From NCBI RefSeq assembly GCF_026262505.1, contig NC_067208.1, positions 4,845,962 to 4,909,961 on the forward strand: a stretch of 64,000 nucleotides of DNA, given 5' to 3'. How positions within the stretch are numbered: the first letter of the stretch is position 1; every line of letters starts with the position of its first letter. Below, piece by piece: positions 11,398 through 19,200 of the stretch. The notes beneath the pieces were generated by a model that saw only the letters and a list, made by a program, of their open reading frames with translations, made no database searches and was not told where the DNA came from. Source of the stretch: Trichomonas vaginalis G3 (taxonomy: Eukaryota > Parabasalia > Trichomonadida > Trichomonadidae). The translations under genes and the position numbers were made by a program.

Positions 11398-11634
11398 CTA
11401 TTTACCTCCTATTTTATTAAGTATTCCTTCAGCAATTCCACCAATTGCGTTACCTGCTTGTGCTCCCATCGCCGGATTACCTGCTTTAGTACCTAATACT
11501 CCACCTATGATAGTTCCTGCCGTTTTCGCTACTGGTGCCAAAAAGTTTGCAACGGGTTTAATAATCTTTTTATGAACCCAACCCGCAGCTTTCTTAATTC
11601 CATCCCATAATTTTTTAAAGAATCCTGCCGCCAT
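11398..11634 (-). CDS. Small amphipathic protein with glycine-rich tail (78 residues)
   Basis: The amino terminus MAAGFFKKLWDGIKKAAGWV is an amphipathic basic helix. Residues about 25-75 are Gly/Ala-rich (GTIIGGVLGTKAGNPAMGAQ), like a membrane-inserting segment. The organisation resembles adenovirus protein VI/X-like internal virion proteins; this is inference from composition. It lies tail to tail with the 71-residue protein, 24 bp apart, and shares the MAAG.FKKLWD start with it, suggesting duplication. Confidence 0.65.
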   Translation of the reverse strand: MAAGFFKKLWDGIKKAAGWVHKKIIKPVANFLAPVAKTAGTIIGGVLGTKAGNPAMGAQAGNAIGGIAEGILNKIGGK

Positions 11635-11700
11635 TTCTGATTTAATATTAATTAAAAAATATATTTCATCACTTATATTCTAATTTTTATTTAATGATAA

Positions 11701-12069
11701 ATGAAACCGATTTTAAAAATAAATGAAACAGAGGAGGAAGAAATAAATGAAAGTGAAAATGTTCAACAAAAAATAAACGTTGTTAAACCAATTACTGAAA
11801 TAAAAATTTTTTCATCTGTTGAAGAATTTAATGACTATTATGCTAATAATAAAAAATTATTTGAAGAATTGACAACATGTAAATTGAATAAAATGTTTAA
11901 AGTTGATGGATTCAAAATTTCAAAAATAAAAGGAGTGGTTAGTTTGAAATCTATTCCTCAATCAAGAATCACCTCATTAATGAAAATAGATGATTTAACA
12001 AAAAAAATAGAAATTATTGAAGAAAGAATGAATCAAATAATTGATTTCATAAATTCAAATAATCATTAG
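11701..12069 (+). CDS. 122-residue charged protein at right end of Maverick B
   Basis: The frame runs from ATG to a stop 10 bp before the right TIR. It is Glu/Lys/Ile-rich with a carboxy-terminal coiled-coil-like stretch (KKIEIIEERMNQIIDFINS). The function is unknown. The last 50 bp or so recur next to the TIR of element A, so this gene end is a conserved neighbour of the TIR in the lineage. Confidence 0.6.
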   Translation: MKPILKINETEEEEINESENVQQKINVVKPITEIKIFSSVEEFNDYYANNKKLFEELTTCKLNKMFKVDGFKISKIKGVVSLKSIPQSRITSLMKIDDLTKKIEIIEERMNQIIDFINSNNH

Positions 12070-12078
12070 TTTCAATTT

Positions 12079-12448
12079 ATTTTTAAAGTTTATTTTACTC
12101 ATTCATGACTCCATTGATTCCAATCAGGATTTAAACAATGTTTAATTATTGAATAACCTGACATCATCTATATATAGCTTCTTTTATAAGTGATGAAATA
12201 TAAATTATTTTAAAATTAATGTTAATTTTTTTAATGTGTTTATTTCGTTATGTATGGGCTGAGTGTAAATGTCTTACAATTTTGAAAATTTTTTAAATCT
12301 TGATTTATTCAAAAACGTGAGAATAAAAACCGTAAGAATCATACATTTTTTACTTCATATGTTAAAAAAAATGATACAAAATCGTTCTATATTGTATGAA
12401 TTCTTACGTTTACAAAAAAAGTCACACAACCCTTCAACATATACTACT
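12079..12448. repeat. Right TIR of Maverick B
   Basis: This is the reverse complement of 6171-6540, ending ATATACTACT. The duplication ATAACT follows at 12449-12454. Confidence 0.92.
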
Positions 12449-12454
12449 ATAACT

Positions 12455-13487
12455 TGATCAATACCAAATGATTTTTTAACTAGTAAATAAAGTATTTTCT
12501 TTACACACACATTGTATATCATAGTTTTTTTTTGGTTTCGCAAAACATCCAAAAACAAATATGCTATAAAAGTGATAATTTTAGCAAAACGAAACCCTTA
12601 TGTCATAACTCCCAAACCCTCATCAAATAGTATAATAATTTCAAAGTAAATCAAGTTTATATTATTTTGTTCAAATTTGATCATTCAAATTGTCGATGTG
12701 ACTTAAATACTATGAAATTTAATTGTTAAACTTCTGCATATTGTCGGTGGTCGTAATAAAAACAGAGTAAAACCAAAATTCATGAAAATATCGAATCGAA
12801 TTGATTTTTTAATGAGATATTCAAATTATATCTATGACAGTTCATCATTTGAAGCTTGTTCATATAGGGAACATCCATCTTTTATCGAGATTTATACTAA
12901 AGTTGCCTCAAAATCTCGATTGAAAGGCATTGAATTTAGTTTTGAGAAGACTTTTTTAAATTTTGCGGATTATTAATTAGTATATCATTAAGATCATATT
13001 GTATTAAGTTATCAATTCTCTTAAATTTTGAAAGCTTAAGAAATTTAAAAGCACAAACAAATATATATTATTAAAATCATTGTATTGATCAATTTAAAAA
13101 AATTTGAAATTTTGAATTCGAATTTAAATGTAAGCTTTAATAGTTGTAACAGAATAGGAAGCATCACAGATGTCAATTTAGATTAATGAAAAGTTGAAAT
13201 TTTTCCAATAAAATTTTATTAATGAAAAAAGATTCATGAAATACAATAATAGTAATATAGATATTTTATACAACATGTTATATAAGAGATCACTATAAAT
13301 AGAATAGCTTTAAACAAAATAATCAAATCAAAATTTGTATTTGTAAACAGCAAGAGTGTTATATGCTAATATTATGTGTAACTACTCATTGGATAATGAA
13401 TGCAATATAATACATTGATTTATTGGCTAAAGAAAAAAAATTATATCCTTCAATTTGGACAATCCGAAATTTTTCTCATTTTTTTGA
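12455..13487. other. Host DNA between elements B and C, no convincing gene
   Basis: About 1 kb of very AT-rich sequence. A 64-codon frame with ATG at 12782 (12782-12976) shows no domain and no initiator, and could be a remnant of a host gene. Nothing else is supported. Confidence 0.4.
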
Positions 13488-13493
13488 ATTGCA
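13488..13493. repeat. Target site duplication ATTGCA of element C, left copy
   Basis: ATTGCA stands before the A-run that opens element C. The same six bases follow the T-run that closes it (40567-40572). Because the left A-run follows directly, the duplication may be read as 5 or 6 bp. Confidence 0.75.
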
Positions 13494-13506
13494 AAAAAAA
13501 AAAAAA

Positions 13507-13582
13507 AAAAAGGTAGTGGGGCTTCCAGGCACTTCGTGCCCTCTAGCCCCGAAGATGTTTAGTATAAATGAAGTTTTTATTC
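13507..13582. repeat. Left TIR of element C
   Basis: The 76 bp, counting five A of the longer A-run (13493-13511), match the reverse complement of 40491-40566 except inside the hairpin stem and loop. The right TIR contains the stop codon of the gene at 39687. Confidence 0.88.
13518..13550. other. Terminal hairpin of element C, left
   Basis: Six outer pairs (GGGGCT with AGCCCC) enclose a 4x4 internal loop, then five inner pairs GGCAC / GTGCC close a TTC loop. The matching hairpin at the right end has inner stem GGCGC / GCGCC, so pairing is kept while bases change. Confidence 0.8.
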
Positions 13583-13591
13583 GGAAAATTG

Positions 13592-13699
13592 TTAGTCTTC
13601 TGGTGTGAATTCGGAGGACTCTTCTTCTTCCTCCATTGCTTCTGGGAAGAAGCCTTCTTCTGGGTCGAAAACATTATATAATGTTTCACTTTTCACAAA
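13592..13699 (-). pseudogene. Short acidic gene-end remnant inside left TIR of C
   Basis: A minus-strand frame of 35 codons with no ATG near its upstream stop ends 9 bp from the TIR with an acidic tail (EEEESSEFTPED). It mirrors the gene at 39687-40496, which also ends in the TIR with an acidic tail. It is probably what remains of a gene that ran out to this end. Confidence 0.4.
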
Positions 13700-13771
13700 T
13701 TATATATGTTTTCATGTTTTGTCACTTTTCTGTCACTTTTCAGGAAAAAACATTTTTATTATTATATATAA

Positions 13772-14590
13772 ATGAATTTTACAAAACCACCGTTACCGTT
13801 CTTTGGAAATAAGAGTAGATGTAAAGATATTATATTGAGAGAACTTAAGAAACTACCGAATGGTCTAACATTTGTAGATTTGTTCGGTGGAAGTTTCTAT
13901 ATATCCCATTTGTGCCATACAATATTCCCAGACTCAAAGATTATATGCAATGACTTCGACAACTATATGAACCGTCTCAAACATATTCCAGACACAAACA
14001 ATATATTGAAAGAGTTAAAAGAAAAGATACCTATAGGTAAGATGGAACGTATACCATTAGATAAGAAAAATATTGTGAGAGAGGTTTTGAAAAAAGCAGA
14101 ATATATAGACTGGGATAGTATATCTGCTAGACTATTATATAGTGGTGCTATAAGAGTTCATGACATTGAAACACTTATGTCAAAAGTTTTATATCTTAAC
14201 TATACAAATGTTTTCAAAGAGGACATAGAAAAATATATTGAGGGTATAGAGTTTGTGAGATGTTATTGGACAGAGTTGTATGAAAAATATAAAGACAAGG
14301 AAAATGTTTTCTTTATAGTGGACCCGCCGTTCTATAACACATGGGATTTTCAATACCAAGTAGACTGGACTTTGAGAGACTCTTTAGAAACTTTAGACGT
14401 TATACATAACCATCCATGCTTTTACTTTACATCCGATAAAAGTGGTTTGGAAACCGTTATGAGATGGTTAGAGGACATACATGACTATGAGTTTAGATAT
14501 GACAAGATAGAATATGAGAGAGGTCCTATAAACCGGAGAAAGTGTCATAACAAAGAAATTTTATTAGTAAGTAAATGTGGTTTGAAATAG
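13772..14590 (+). CDS. DNA adenine-N6 methyltransferase, D12 class (Dam/DpnM type)
   Basis: The protein is 272 residues. The amino terminus PPLPFFGNKSR is the family's first motif, which contributes to the S-adenosylmethionine pocket. FVDLFGGS (residues 34-41) follows, and the catalytic DPPF at 184-187 is the DPPY-type motif for N6-adenine transfer. The size is typical of solitary Dam-like enzymes. There is no restriction partner nearby. Methyltransferases of this kind are known from Trichomonas Mavericks, and the host genome carries N6-methyladenine. The target sequence cannot be read from here. It is the first gene inside the left TIR. Element D has a broken copy in the same place. Confidence 0.92.
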   Translation: MNFTKPPLPFFGNKSRCKDIILRELKKLPNGLTFVDLFGGSFYISHLCHTIFPDSKIICNDFDNYMNRLKHIPDTNNILKELKEKIPIGKMERIPLDKKNIVREVLKKAEYIDWDSISARLLYSGAIRVHDIETLMSKVLYLNYTNVFKEDIEKYIEGIEFVRCYWTELYEKYKDKENVFFIVDPPFYNTWDFQYQVDWTLRDSLETLDVIHNHPCFYFTSDKSGLETVMRWLEDIHDYEFRYDKIEYERGPINRRKCHNKEILLVSKCGLK

Positions 14591-14706
14591 GACTACTTGT
14601 TTTAGGTTTTTTCCATTGTGTCATTTATTTCTTTGACGTGGCAGAAAAGTACAGAGAATATGAAGATGAACCAATGCCTGCAAATGTTCAGTATATGTAC
14701 TCGTAA
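14575..14706 (+). CDS. 43-residue single-pass membrane protein overlapping the methyltransferase end
   Basis: ATG at 14575 lies within the last 16 bases of the methyltransferase gene in another frame. The product has one hydrophobic helix (residues 5-20, IGLLVLGFFHCVIYFF) and a short acidic tail (EKYREYEDEP). Small membrane proteins are common in Polinton-like viruses. Conservation of the surrounding DNA in D gives some support. Confidence 0.55.
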   Translation: MWFEIGLLVLGFFHCVIYFFDVAEKYREYEDEPMPANVQYMYS

Positions 14707-14729
14707 GAGATATTTTTATCTAATATTAA

Positions 14730-15092
14730 ATGGACGCACAGAACTTAGCGAATGCACAGCAACCTGGACAACCAAACCCAGAGAATATTCCAAATGAAGT
14801 TAGAATACAAACTGCAATGGCAAACTATGGTCAAGTGCCAACAGATGTACAAATGCAAACTGCCATGTCAAATAACGCTGCGTTAGGTTTGCCACCATGG
14901 TATGCAAATATGAGATGGAAAGAGTTTTATACAAACCCTGAAGTGGGATATAAACAACTTTATGCAGATGACGCGAACACAGGAGTTGACCCAGAATATG
15001 TTTTCTACCAGAGGAGAAACAGAATGTATGAGCTCCAGTTAAAGAATGCTATGGAACTCAACAGGAAACGTAAGAGACTAGGCGGACATTAG
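14730..15092 (+). CDS. 120-residue probable virion protein
   Basis: It opens after a TTTTTATCTAATATTAA leader. The first half is Asn/Gln/Pro-rich with a doubled unit (VRIQTAMANYGQVPTDVQMQ, then TAMSN). The carboxy terminus is basic (NRKRKRLGGH). I recognise no domain. The neighbours are small amphipathic virion-like proteins, so a structural role is likely. D has a near-identical but broken copy. Confidence 0.6.
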   Translation: MDAQNLANAQQPGQPNPENIPNEVRIQTAMANYGQVPTDVQMQTAMSNNAALGLPPWYANMRWKEFYTNPEVGYKQLYADDANTGVDPEYVFYQRRNRMYELQLKNAMELNRKRKRLGGH

Positions 15093-15110
15093 ATTTTTAC
15101 ATATAGTAAA

Positions 15111-15353
15111 ATGGGTTTCTTCAGTAAGATAGGAAACTTCTTTCGAAATGTTGGAAGAGGTATATGGAATGGAATAAAAACCGTAGGAAGAGGAATTTGG
15201 AACGGAGTCAAAAATATTGGTAAAAGAGTAGGTCAGTTTGTTGGTATTATACCTAAAGACCCTGAACCAGAAGAACAAGCTCCTGTTATACAACAGCCTG
15301 AACCTGCACCACAGTCTAGTTGGCAACCAAATCCAACACCTCAACCGTATTAA
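15111..15353 (+). CDS. 80-residue amphipathic, membrane-active-like protein
   Basis: Residues 2-45 carry an 11-residue repeat (GRGIWNGIKTV, GRGIWNGVKNI, GKRVGQFVG) that makes a basic, aromatic amphipathic helix. The tail is Pro/Glu/Gln-rich. The design resembles internal lytic peptides of non-enveloped viruses. The D copy (48548-48790) differs only at residues 5-6. Confidence in the gene is high and in the role moderate. Confidence 0.72.
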   Translation: MGFFSKIGNFFRNVGRGIWNGIKTVGRGIWNGVKNIGKRVGQFVGIIPKDPEPEEQAPVIQQPEPAPQSSWQPNPTPQPY

Positions 15354-15357
15354 AAAA

Positions 15358-16206
15358 TTATATTTTTACCGTTCGATAGTAGTTGTATATGAAACTAAGT
15401 TCTAAGTAAAACGCATGGTATAATGGAATTATTCTTTTTCTTCCATCTGTAGTAAACCATACTTGAAAGTCTGAAATACTTCCACTTGGTGGTTCGTATA
15501 ACTTTGTAGGTTTTTCGTAAAAGTCATTTGCCAAGCATAAGAAAGAGTTTTGGGCGCCAGAAAATGAAGCATGAACAATAATAGCATCTTGGTCGAAAAC
15601 ATTTTCATATGTTCCATTAGGGTTTTCGACTTCATAAAAGTCTGGGTGTACTGGATATGCTGCAGGCTGATTTAACATCCTCATAAATCTATACCATGCC
15701 AAGTTGTTATATTTTGTAGAAATATAAACGTTTTCTCCAAGGTCTTCTATTCTATTGATTTTAACAGTTGCATTTTTCCTGTCATAAATAATATCGAGAT
15801 GGTACTCTCCTTCGTCAATGTTATACTGGTTTGCATATTCGATATAGATATCGTTTATTTTTTCTTGAAAAGCTTGAAGAGTTGTTTCTAAGTTTACAAG
15901 CAAACTAACTTGTAAAAGTTTTCCCTGTTCAAATTTCTCATACATACGTTTTTCTTTGTTATAGTATCGAACTTCAAAACCGACCGTAAATGGGAAACCA
16001 TGTATGGCTTCTGAAATGAACTTCATTCTACGAAAGCCAATAGCTTTTGTGACAGATGGGTCTCTTAGCCATCTTAATGGGTAGTCAAAACGATAGCCTT
16101 CATGCTTTACGGTCTCTGTCTCAAACTTTTGACCGACATTAGTAAAAAGTTCATCTAATGGTTTAGTTGTAGCAACTCTTGAATTTTCTTTTTCTATTGG
16201 AAGCAT
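15358..16206 (-). CDS. 282-residue probable virion surface or minor capsid protein
   Basis: ATG at 16206 is 18 bp from the divergent fibre gene. Marks include VATTKPLDELFTNVGQKF near the start, YRFDYPLRWLRDPS, AIGFRRMKF and a late SFSGAQNSFLC; the sequence looks beta-rich. A paralogue is encoded on the other strand at 20221-21082. The family is not one I recognise. Pairing with the tail fibre gene and strong divergence of its middle between C and D suggest a surface-exposed or attachment role. Confidence 0.65.
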   Translation of the reverse strand: MLPIEKENSRVATTKPLDELFTNVGQKFETETVKHEGYRFDYPLRWLRDPSVTKAIGFRRMKFISEAIHGFPFTVGFEVRYYNKEKRMYEKFEQGKLLQVSLLVNLETTLQAFQEKINDIYIEYANQYNIDEGEYHLDIIYDRKNATVKINRIEDLGENVYISTKYNNLAWYRFMRMLNQPAAYPVHPDFYEVENPNGTYENVFDQDAIIVHASFSGAQNSFLCLANDFYEKPTKLYEPPSGSISDFQVWFTTDGRKRIIPLYHAFYLELSFIYNYYRTVKI

Positions 16207-16224
16207 ATTTTATCTAGAATAAAA
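16207..16224. promoter_or_regulatory. 18-bp divergent promoter spacer
   Basis: Start codons of the 282-residue and fibre genes are only 18 bp apart. The spacer and its edges read TTTTATCTAGAATAAAA, close to a palindrome around CTAG, so each direction presents TTTTAT before a TA-rich stretch. The same layout recurs at 18591-18607, 33902-33919, 26412-26448 and in D. Confidence 0.6.
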
Positions 16225-17634
16225 ATGTCGAAAGATATTGCTTCCATGAGAGAAATACAACACAACCGACAACTCATTGTGCAAGCTCTAAATAAGAACA
16301 CAACAAACTTTTCAAACTATTCTAAGATATCTGAGTCATTGAAAGAAGGAAACTTAAAACTGACATTAAACCCAATGACAGATGAGTTTCTGTTTCAAGA
16401 CAATAAGAACCATACTGTCTGTATAAATCCAACAAAAGGAACTTTAAACGAGAAACCTATAAATGAACTTCTTTTGAAAGCAGATGTTGACAACAAAGCT
16501 GACAAAGAATATGTAGACGATGCAATAGCAAAAGAAGAAGAAAGAGCTAACAATGCTTATGCAACAAAAGAACATACTCATCCTGAACTAGCAGACAAAA
16601 CATATGTTGACAATAAAATGTCAAGTGAAGTGACAAGAGCTGAAAACGAATATTCTAAAAAGACTCATATACATTCTATATCTGAAATAACAGACTTAAA
16701 CGTTAGCCTTGAAAATAAAGCAGATAAGGAATATGTGGCTAGTAAGTTAGAGAAGAAAGCAGATAAGGAATATGTGGATGAAAAAGATAATGAAATGAAA
16801 GAAAGGGTTGACTGGTACCATGAATGGACATCGAAGATTTTAAAAACTAAAGCCGATACAGGATGGGTTTCAGGATGTTTAGACCTTAAAGCAGATAAAA
16901 CTTATGTTAACGATGAGTTAGAGAAGAAAGCAAATAAGACTCATACACATACAAGTTTTACAACTGTTGCTATAGAAAGTATTGAAGGAACGGTTGAAGA
17001 AACTGGTGGGGATGCATTATATTGTAAACCTCCTAACTTTCCACAAGGTTTAACATCGGATGACGACATAACGACGATGAGAAACATTAGATGTAAAGAT
17101 GTTTATGTCATGAAGGATGAACATAATATTAAATTCACTGCTCAAGATTTATATGACAAGAAAGCAGACAAAACAGAGCTTCAAACATTAAAGACAGAAA
17201 TACTTCAAACATTATATCCTATAGGCTCTATTTATACGTCAATGAACTCTACCAGACCAGAAGTAGTACTTGGTTTTGGAACTTGGACTCAAATAGTCGA
17301 CAGGTTTTTGTATTGTGCAAACTCTTCAAAGGAAACAGGTGGAAGTAAAACGATTTCAGGTGAAAATTTACCTGCACACAGTCACTACATAGATTTAAGT
17401 ACATCTCAAGCAGGTTGGCATAAGCATAAATTTTGGGATTGGTCGGCAATGACAAAAGGTAAAGGATATGATGTTAAAGACAACGTTCAGTTTGCTATAA
17501 ATTGTTTCTGGGGTAACACTCAGGGAGATGGAAACCATACACATCGCGTTTCAGGATATACGCAAACAACGGGACAAAGTAAAGACTACATGCCACCTTA
17601 CATGACAGTTTACGCATGGTATAGAAATGCTTAG
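16225..17634 (+). CDS. Tail-fibre-like protein with phage tail-collar-type carboxy domain
   Basis: The protein is 469 residues. Residues about 85-320 hold repeated KADKEYVD-type units separated by short linkers, as in trimeric fibre shafts. The carboxy domain runs from YPIGSIYTSM (about 331) through GTWTQIVDRFL and ENLPAHSHY to the final YMPPYMTVYAWYR. This order is typical of phage tail collar and short-tail-fibre domains. In phages these bind host surfaces; here it would be a spike on a Polinton-like virion. The D homologue keeps both ends but has a different set of middle units. Confidence 0.85.
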   Translation: MSKDIASMREIQHNRQLIVQALNKNTTNFSNYSKISESLKEGNLKLTLNPMTDEFLFQDNKNHTVCINPTKGTLNEKPINELLLKADVDNKADKEYVDDAIAKEEERANNAYATKEHTHPELADKTYVDNKMSSEVTRAENEYSKKTHIHSISEITDLNVSLENKADKEYVASKLEKKADKEYVDEKDNEMKERVDWYHEWTSKILKTKADTGWVSGCLDLKADKTYVNDELEKKANKTHTHTSFTTVAIESIEGTVEETGGDALYCKPPNFPQGLTSDDDITTMRNIRCKDVYVMKDEHNIKFTAQDLYDKKADKTELQTLKTEILQTLYPIGSIYTSMNSTRPEVVLGFGTWTQIVDRFLYCANSSKETGGSKTISGENLPAHSHYIDLSTSQAGWHKHKFWDWSAMTKGKGYDVKDNVQFAINCFWGNTQGDGNHTHRVSGYTQTTGQSKDYMPPYMTVYAWYRNA

Positions 17635-18590
17635 TCGTCATTTTCAACTTCTTTAGCATATTCGTCAGGAGTTGTCTTATATTTGTTAGGAACTGTCTTT
17701 GAAAGTATACCACCTTGAACTTTGACAAGTTTGAAACGAGGTCTGACAATAGTAGTTTTATCTTCTGCTTGCAGTCTGTACATTTTGCCATGTTTGCCTA
17801 AAACTTCATAATATTCTCTTGTATACTTTTTTCTATTTTTACGAACACGAATGTGAGTACCTGTCGGGTTCCCATTGTTGTCATAGTCAATAGTATTTTC
17901 ATATGGGTCGCGTTTAGGTATTTCTATTTTTACTTTGTCACCTTTCTGAAGTTTGAAGCCCGGCATTCTTTCTTGTTTGTCTCTTTTGACTAAATTATTA
18001 AATATATAGTCTTTCTCTAAGTCAGGGTTGTTTTTCATTTCTTCGGGGGAGTGGTTTCCCAAACCTTTTTGTTTACGGCTATTGTAAATATTTAAAACTT
18101 GTCTCATCTTTGCCATGGAGAAGTGTCTATATTTGTCGTCATATGACATTTCATTTGCTTCACCACCTTGTGGTTGGTTTAAGTCTCTTAACATTTTTAT
18201 ACAACCGTCAATGACACCAAGAGCAGAATGGTTTTGGTCGACAATGAAATATTGGTTTACATTTTTTGAACGCAGATAGTTTTTTACATCATCTGATTTG
18301 AAAGAACTTTCACAGTCAGATGTCAGTTTTGTTGGATGGTATTTGTCAACGAATATTGTCAAAGCAGTTTTCACATCTAAAATATTTTTGGACTGTAATG
18401 GTATGGCTTCACAGTATCTTGTGTTTTGACCGACAAATATTAGCCAGTATGGTGGTCCATCTGTTCTAACTCTCGGAATGTTTTCCAAGATATCCATAAA
18501 CCAAGCATTTGGTGTTGAACTAAAGATTTTTATCATGAGTGCTTTCTTTGTCGCTTTAGAAACATAGGGGTCCTTGTTTGGATTCGTCAT
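17631..18590 (-). CDS. rve-type (retroviral-like) integrase
   Basis: The protein is 319 residues. The RNase-H-fold core shows acidic residues at D33 (WFMDIL), D92 (LTSDCES) and D128, the last two separated by exactly 35 residues. The carboxy part (from about 205, GDKVKIEIP) is a basic, SH3/chromo-like DNA-binding tail. Maverick and Polinton integrases are of this class and insert the element with a 5-6 bp duplication, as seen around C. It lies convergent with the fibre gene (4-base overlap) and divergent from the next gene by 17 bp. The D copy shares the same triad. Confidence 0.88.
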   Translation of the reverse strand: MTNPNKDPYVSKATKKALMIKIFSSTPNAWFMDILENIPRVRTDGPPYWLIFVGQNTRYCEAIPLQSKNILDVKTALTIFVDKYHPTKLTSDCESSFKSDDVKNYLRSKNVNQYFIVDQNHSALGVIDGCIKMLRDLNQPQGGEANEMSYDDKYRHFSMAKMRQVLNIYNSRKQKGLGNHSPEEMKNNPDLEKDYIFNNLVKRDKQERMPGFKLQKGDKVKIEIPKRDPYENTIDYDNNGNPTGTHIRVRKNRKKYTREYYEVLGKHGKMYRLQAEDKTTIVRPRFKLVKVQGGILSKTVPNKYKTTPDEYAKEVENDD

Positions 18591-18607
18591 TTTTTATCCT
18601 ATAAGAA
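18591..18607. promoter_or_regulatory. 17-bp divergent promoter spacer
   Basis: TTTTTATCCTATAAGAA lies between the integrase and 133-residue protein start codons. It presents TTTTTAT rightward and TTCTTATAGGATAAAAA leftward. Confidence 0.55.
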
Positions 18608-19009
18608 ATGGGTTTATTTGGCGCATTAGCAGGAGTTGCATCCAGATTTTTGCCCGCAGTGGGAACAATAGCCAGAGGTGTATTTGGAGTTGGAAGGAAG
18701 ATTTTGAGTACATTAGGTATACTTAAAGAGAAAGCACAACCTATTATACAAACTGTACAGAAAGGTTGGGATGTAGCACGAGATGCAACAAATCTTATTC
18801 CAAATCCTGAAACAAGAGGAAAAGTTCAAGGATGGATGGACAATGTAGGAAGACAAGCAGGAAACTATTATAACAAAGCAAATGACTACTATAACCAAGC
18901 AGGACACTATATGGACCAAGGTGAAAGATTCTTTAACAGAGGATATAACCATGCACAACAATGGGTAAACAATAACCAACCGCAACCACCTCAAACTTGG
19001 GGAATGTAA
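18608..19009 (+). CDS. 133-residue protein with fusion-peptide-like start
   Basis: It begins MGLFGALAGVASRFLPAVG, a Gly/Ala/Phe-rich hydrophobic segment resembling membrane-fusion peptides. A basic helix follows (VGRKILSTLGILKEKAQPI), then a Tyr/Asn/Gln-rich tail with repeated YNKANDYYNQAGHY-like units. It is probably an internal virion protein active at membranes. This is inference from composition. D carries an almost identical copy. Confidence 0.68.
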   Translation: MGLFGALAGVASRFLPAVGTIARGVFGVGRKILSTLGILKEKAQPIIQTVQKGWDVARDATNLIPNPETRGKVQGWMDNVGRQAGNYYNKANDYYNQAGHYMDQGERFFNRGYNHAQQWVNNNQPQPPQTWGM

Positions 19010-19028
19010 AGTTTTTTACTGAGATGAA

Positions 19029-19181
19029 ATGAACAATACAGCATTGAGACAAATGGGTTCAAGATGGATTTGTCGGCTTCCAGCAGTTACACAACGTGTT
19101 TGTCAAGTTCTTCCTATACCTCAGGAAGTTTTAGACCGACTTAAAAAACAACAACAACCAGTTGAAAACAAACCAAACTAA
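19029..19181 (+). CDS. 50-residue basic small ORF
   Basis: ATG at 19029 follows the leader TTTTTTACTGAGATGAA, which is repeated before the next gene at 19201. The product begins MNNTALRQMGSRWICRLPAV and ends PVENKPN. No domain is recognised. The shared leader and the syntenic region in D argue for a real small gene. Confidence 0.5.
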   Translation: MNNTALRQMGSRWICRLPAVTQRVCQVLPIPQEVLDRLKKQQQPVENKPN

Positions 19182-19200
19182 AATTTTTTACTGAGATGAA

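Larger units (their letters stand above)
6171..12448. mobile_element. Short Maverick/Polinton element B, whole between its TIRs but reduced
   Basis: The element is 6,278 bp, bounded by inverted repeats of about 370 bp that look identical by eye and flanked by ATAACT. It holds eight genes: an end protein, a 226-residue protein, a packaging ATPase, a 35-residue ORF, a capsid-type protein, two small amphipathic proteins and a 122-residue protein. Full Trichomonas Mavericks are known to be about 15-20 kb with polymerase B and integrase. Neither is here, so B is a reduced derivative that would need help from a full copy to move. All eight frames read through. The matching TIRs imply a young insertion. 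Confidence 0.92.

Noticed and set aside
13423-13608. 61-codon frame across the A-run and left TIR of C
   Set aside because: It runs through a homopolymer and the terminal hairpin, and starts with a non-ATG codon.
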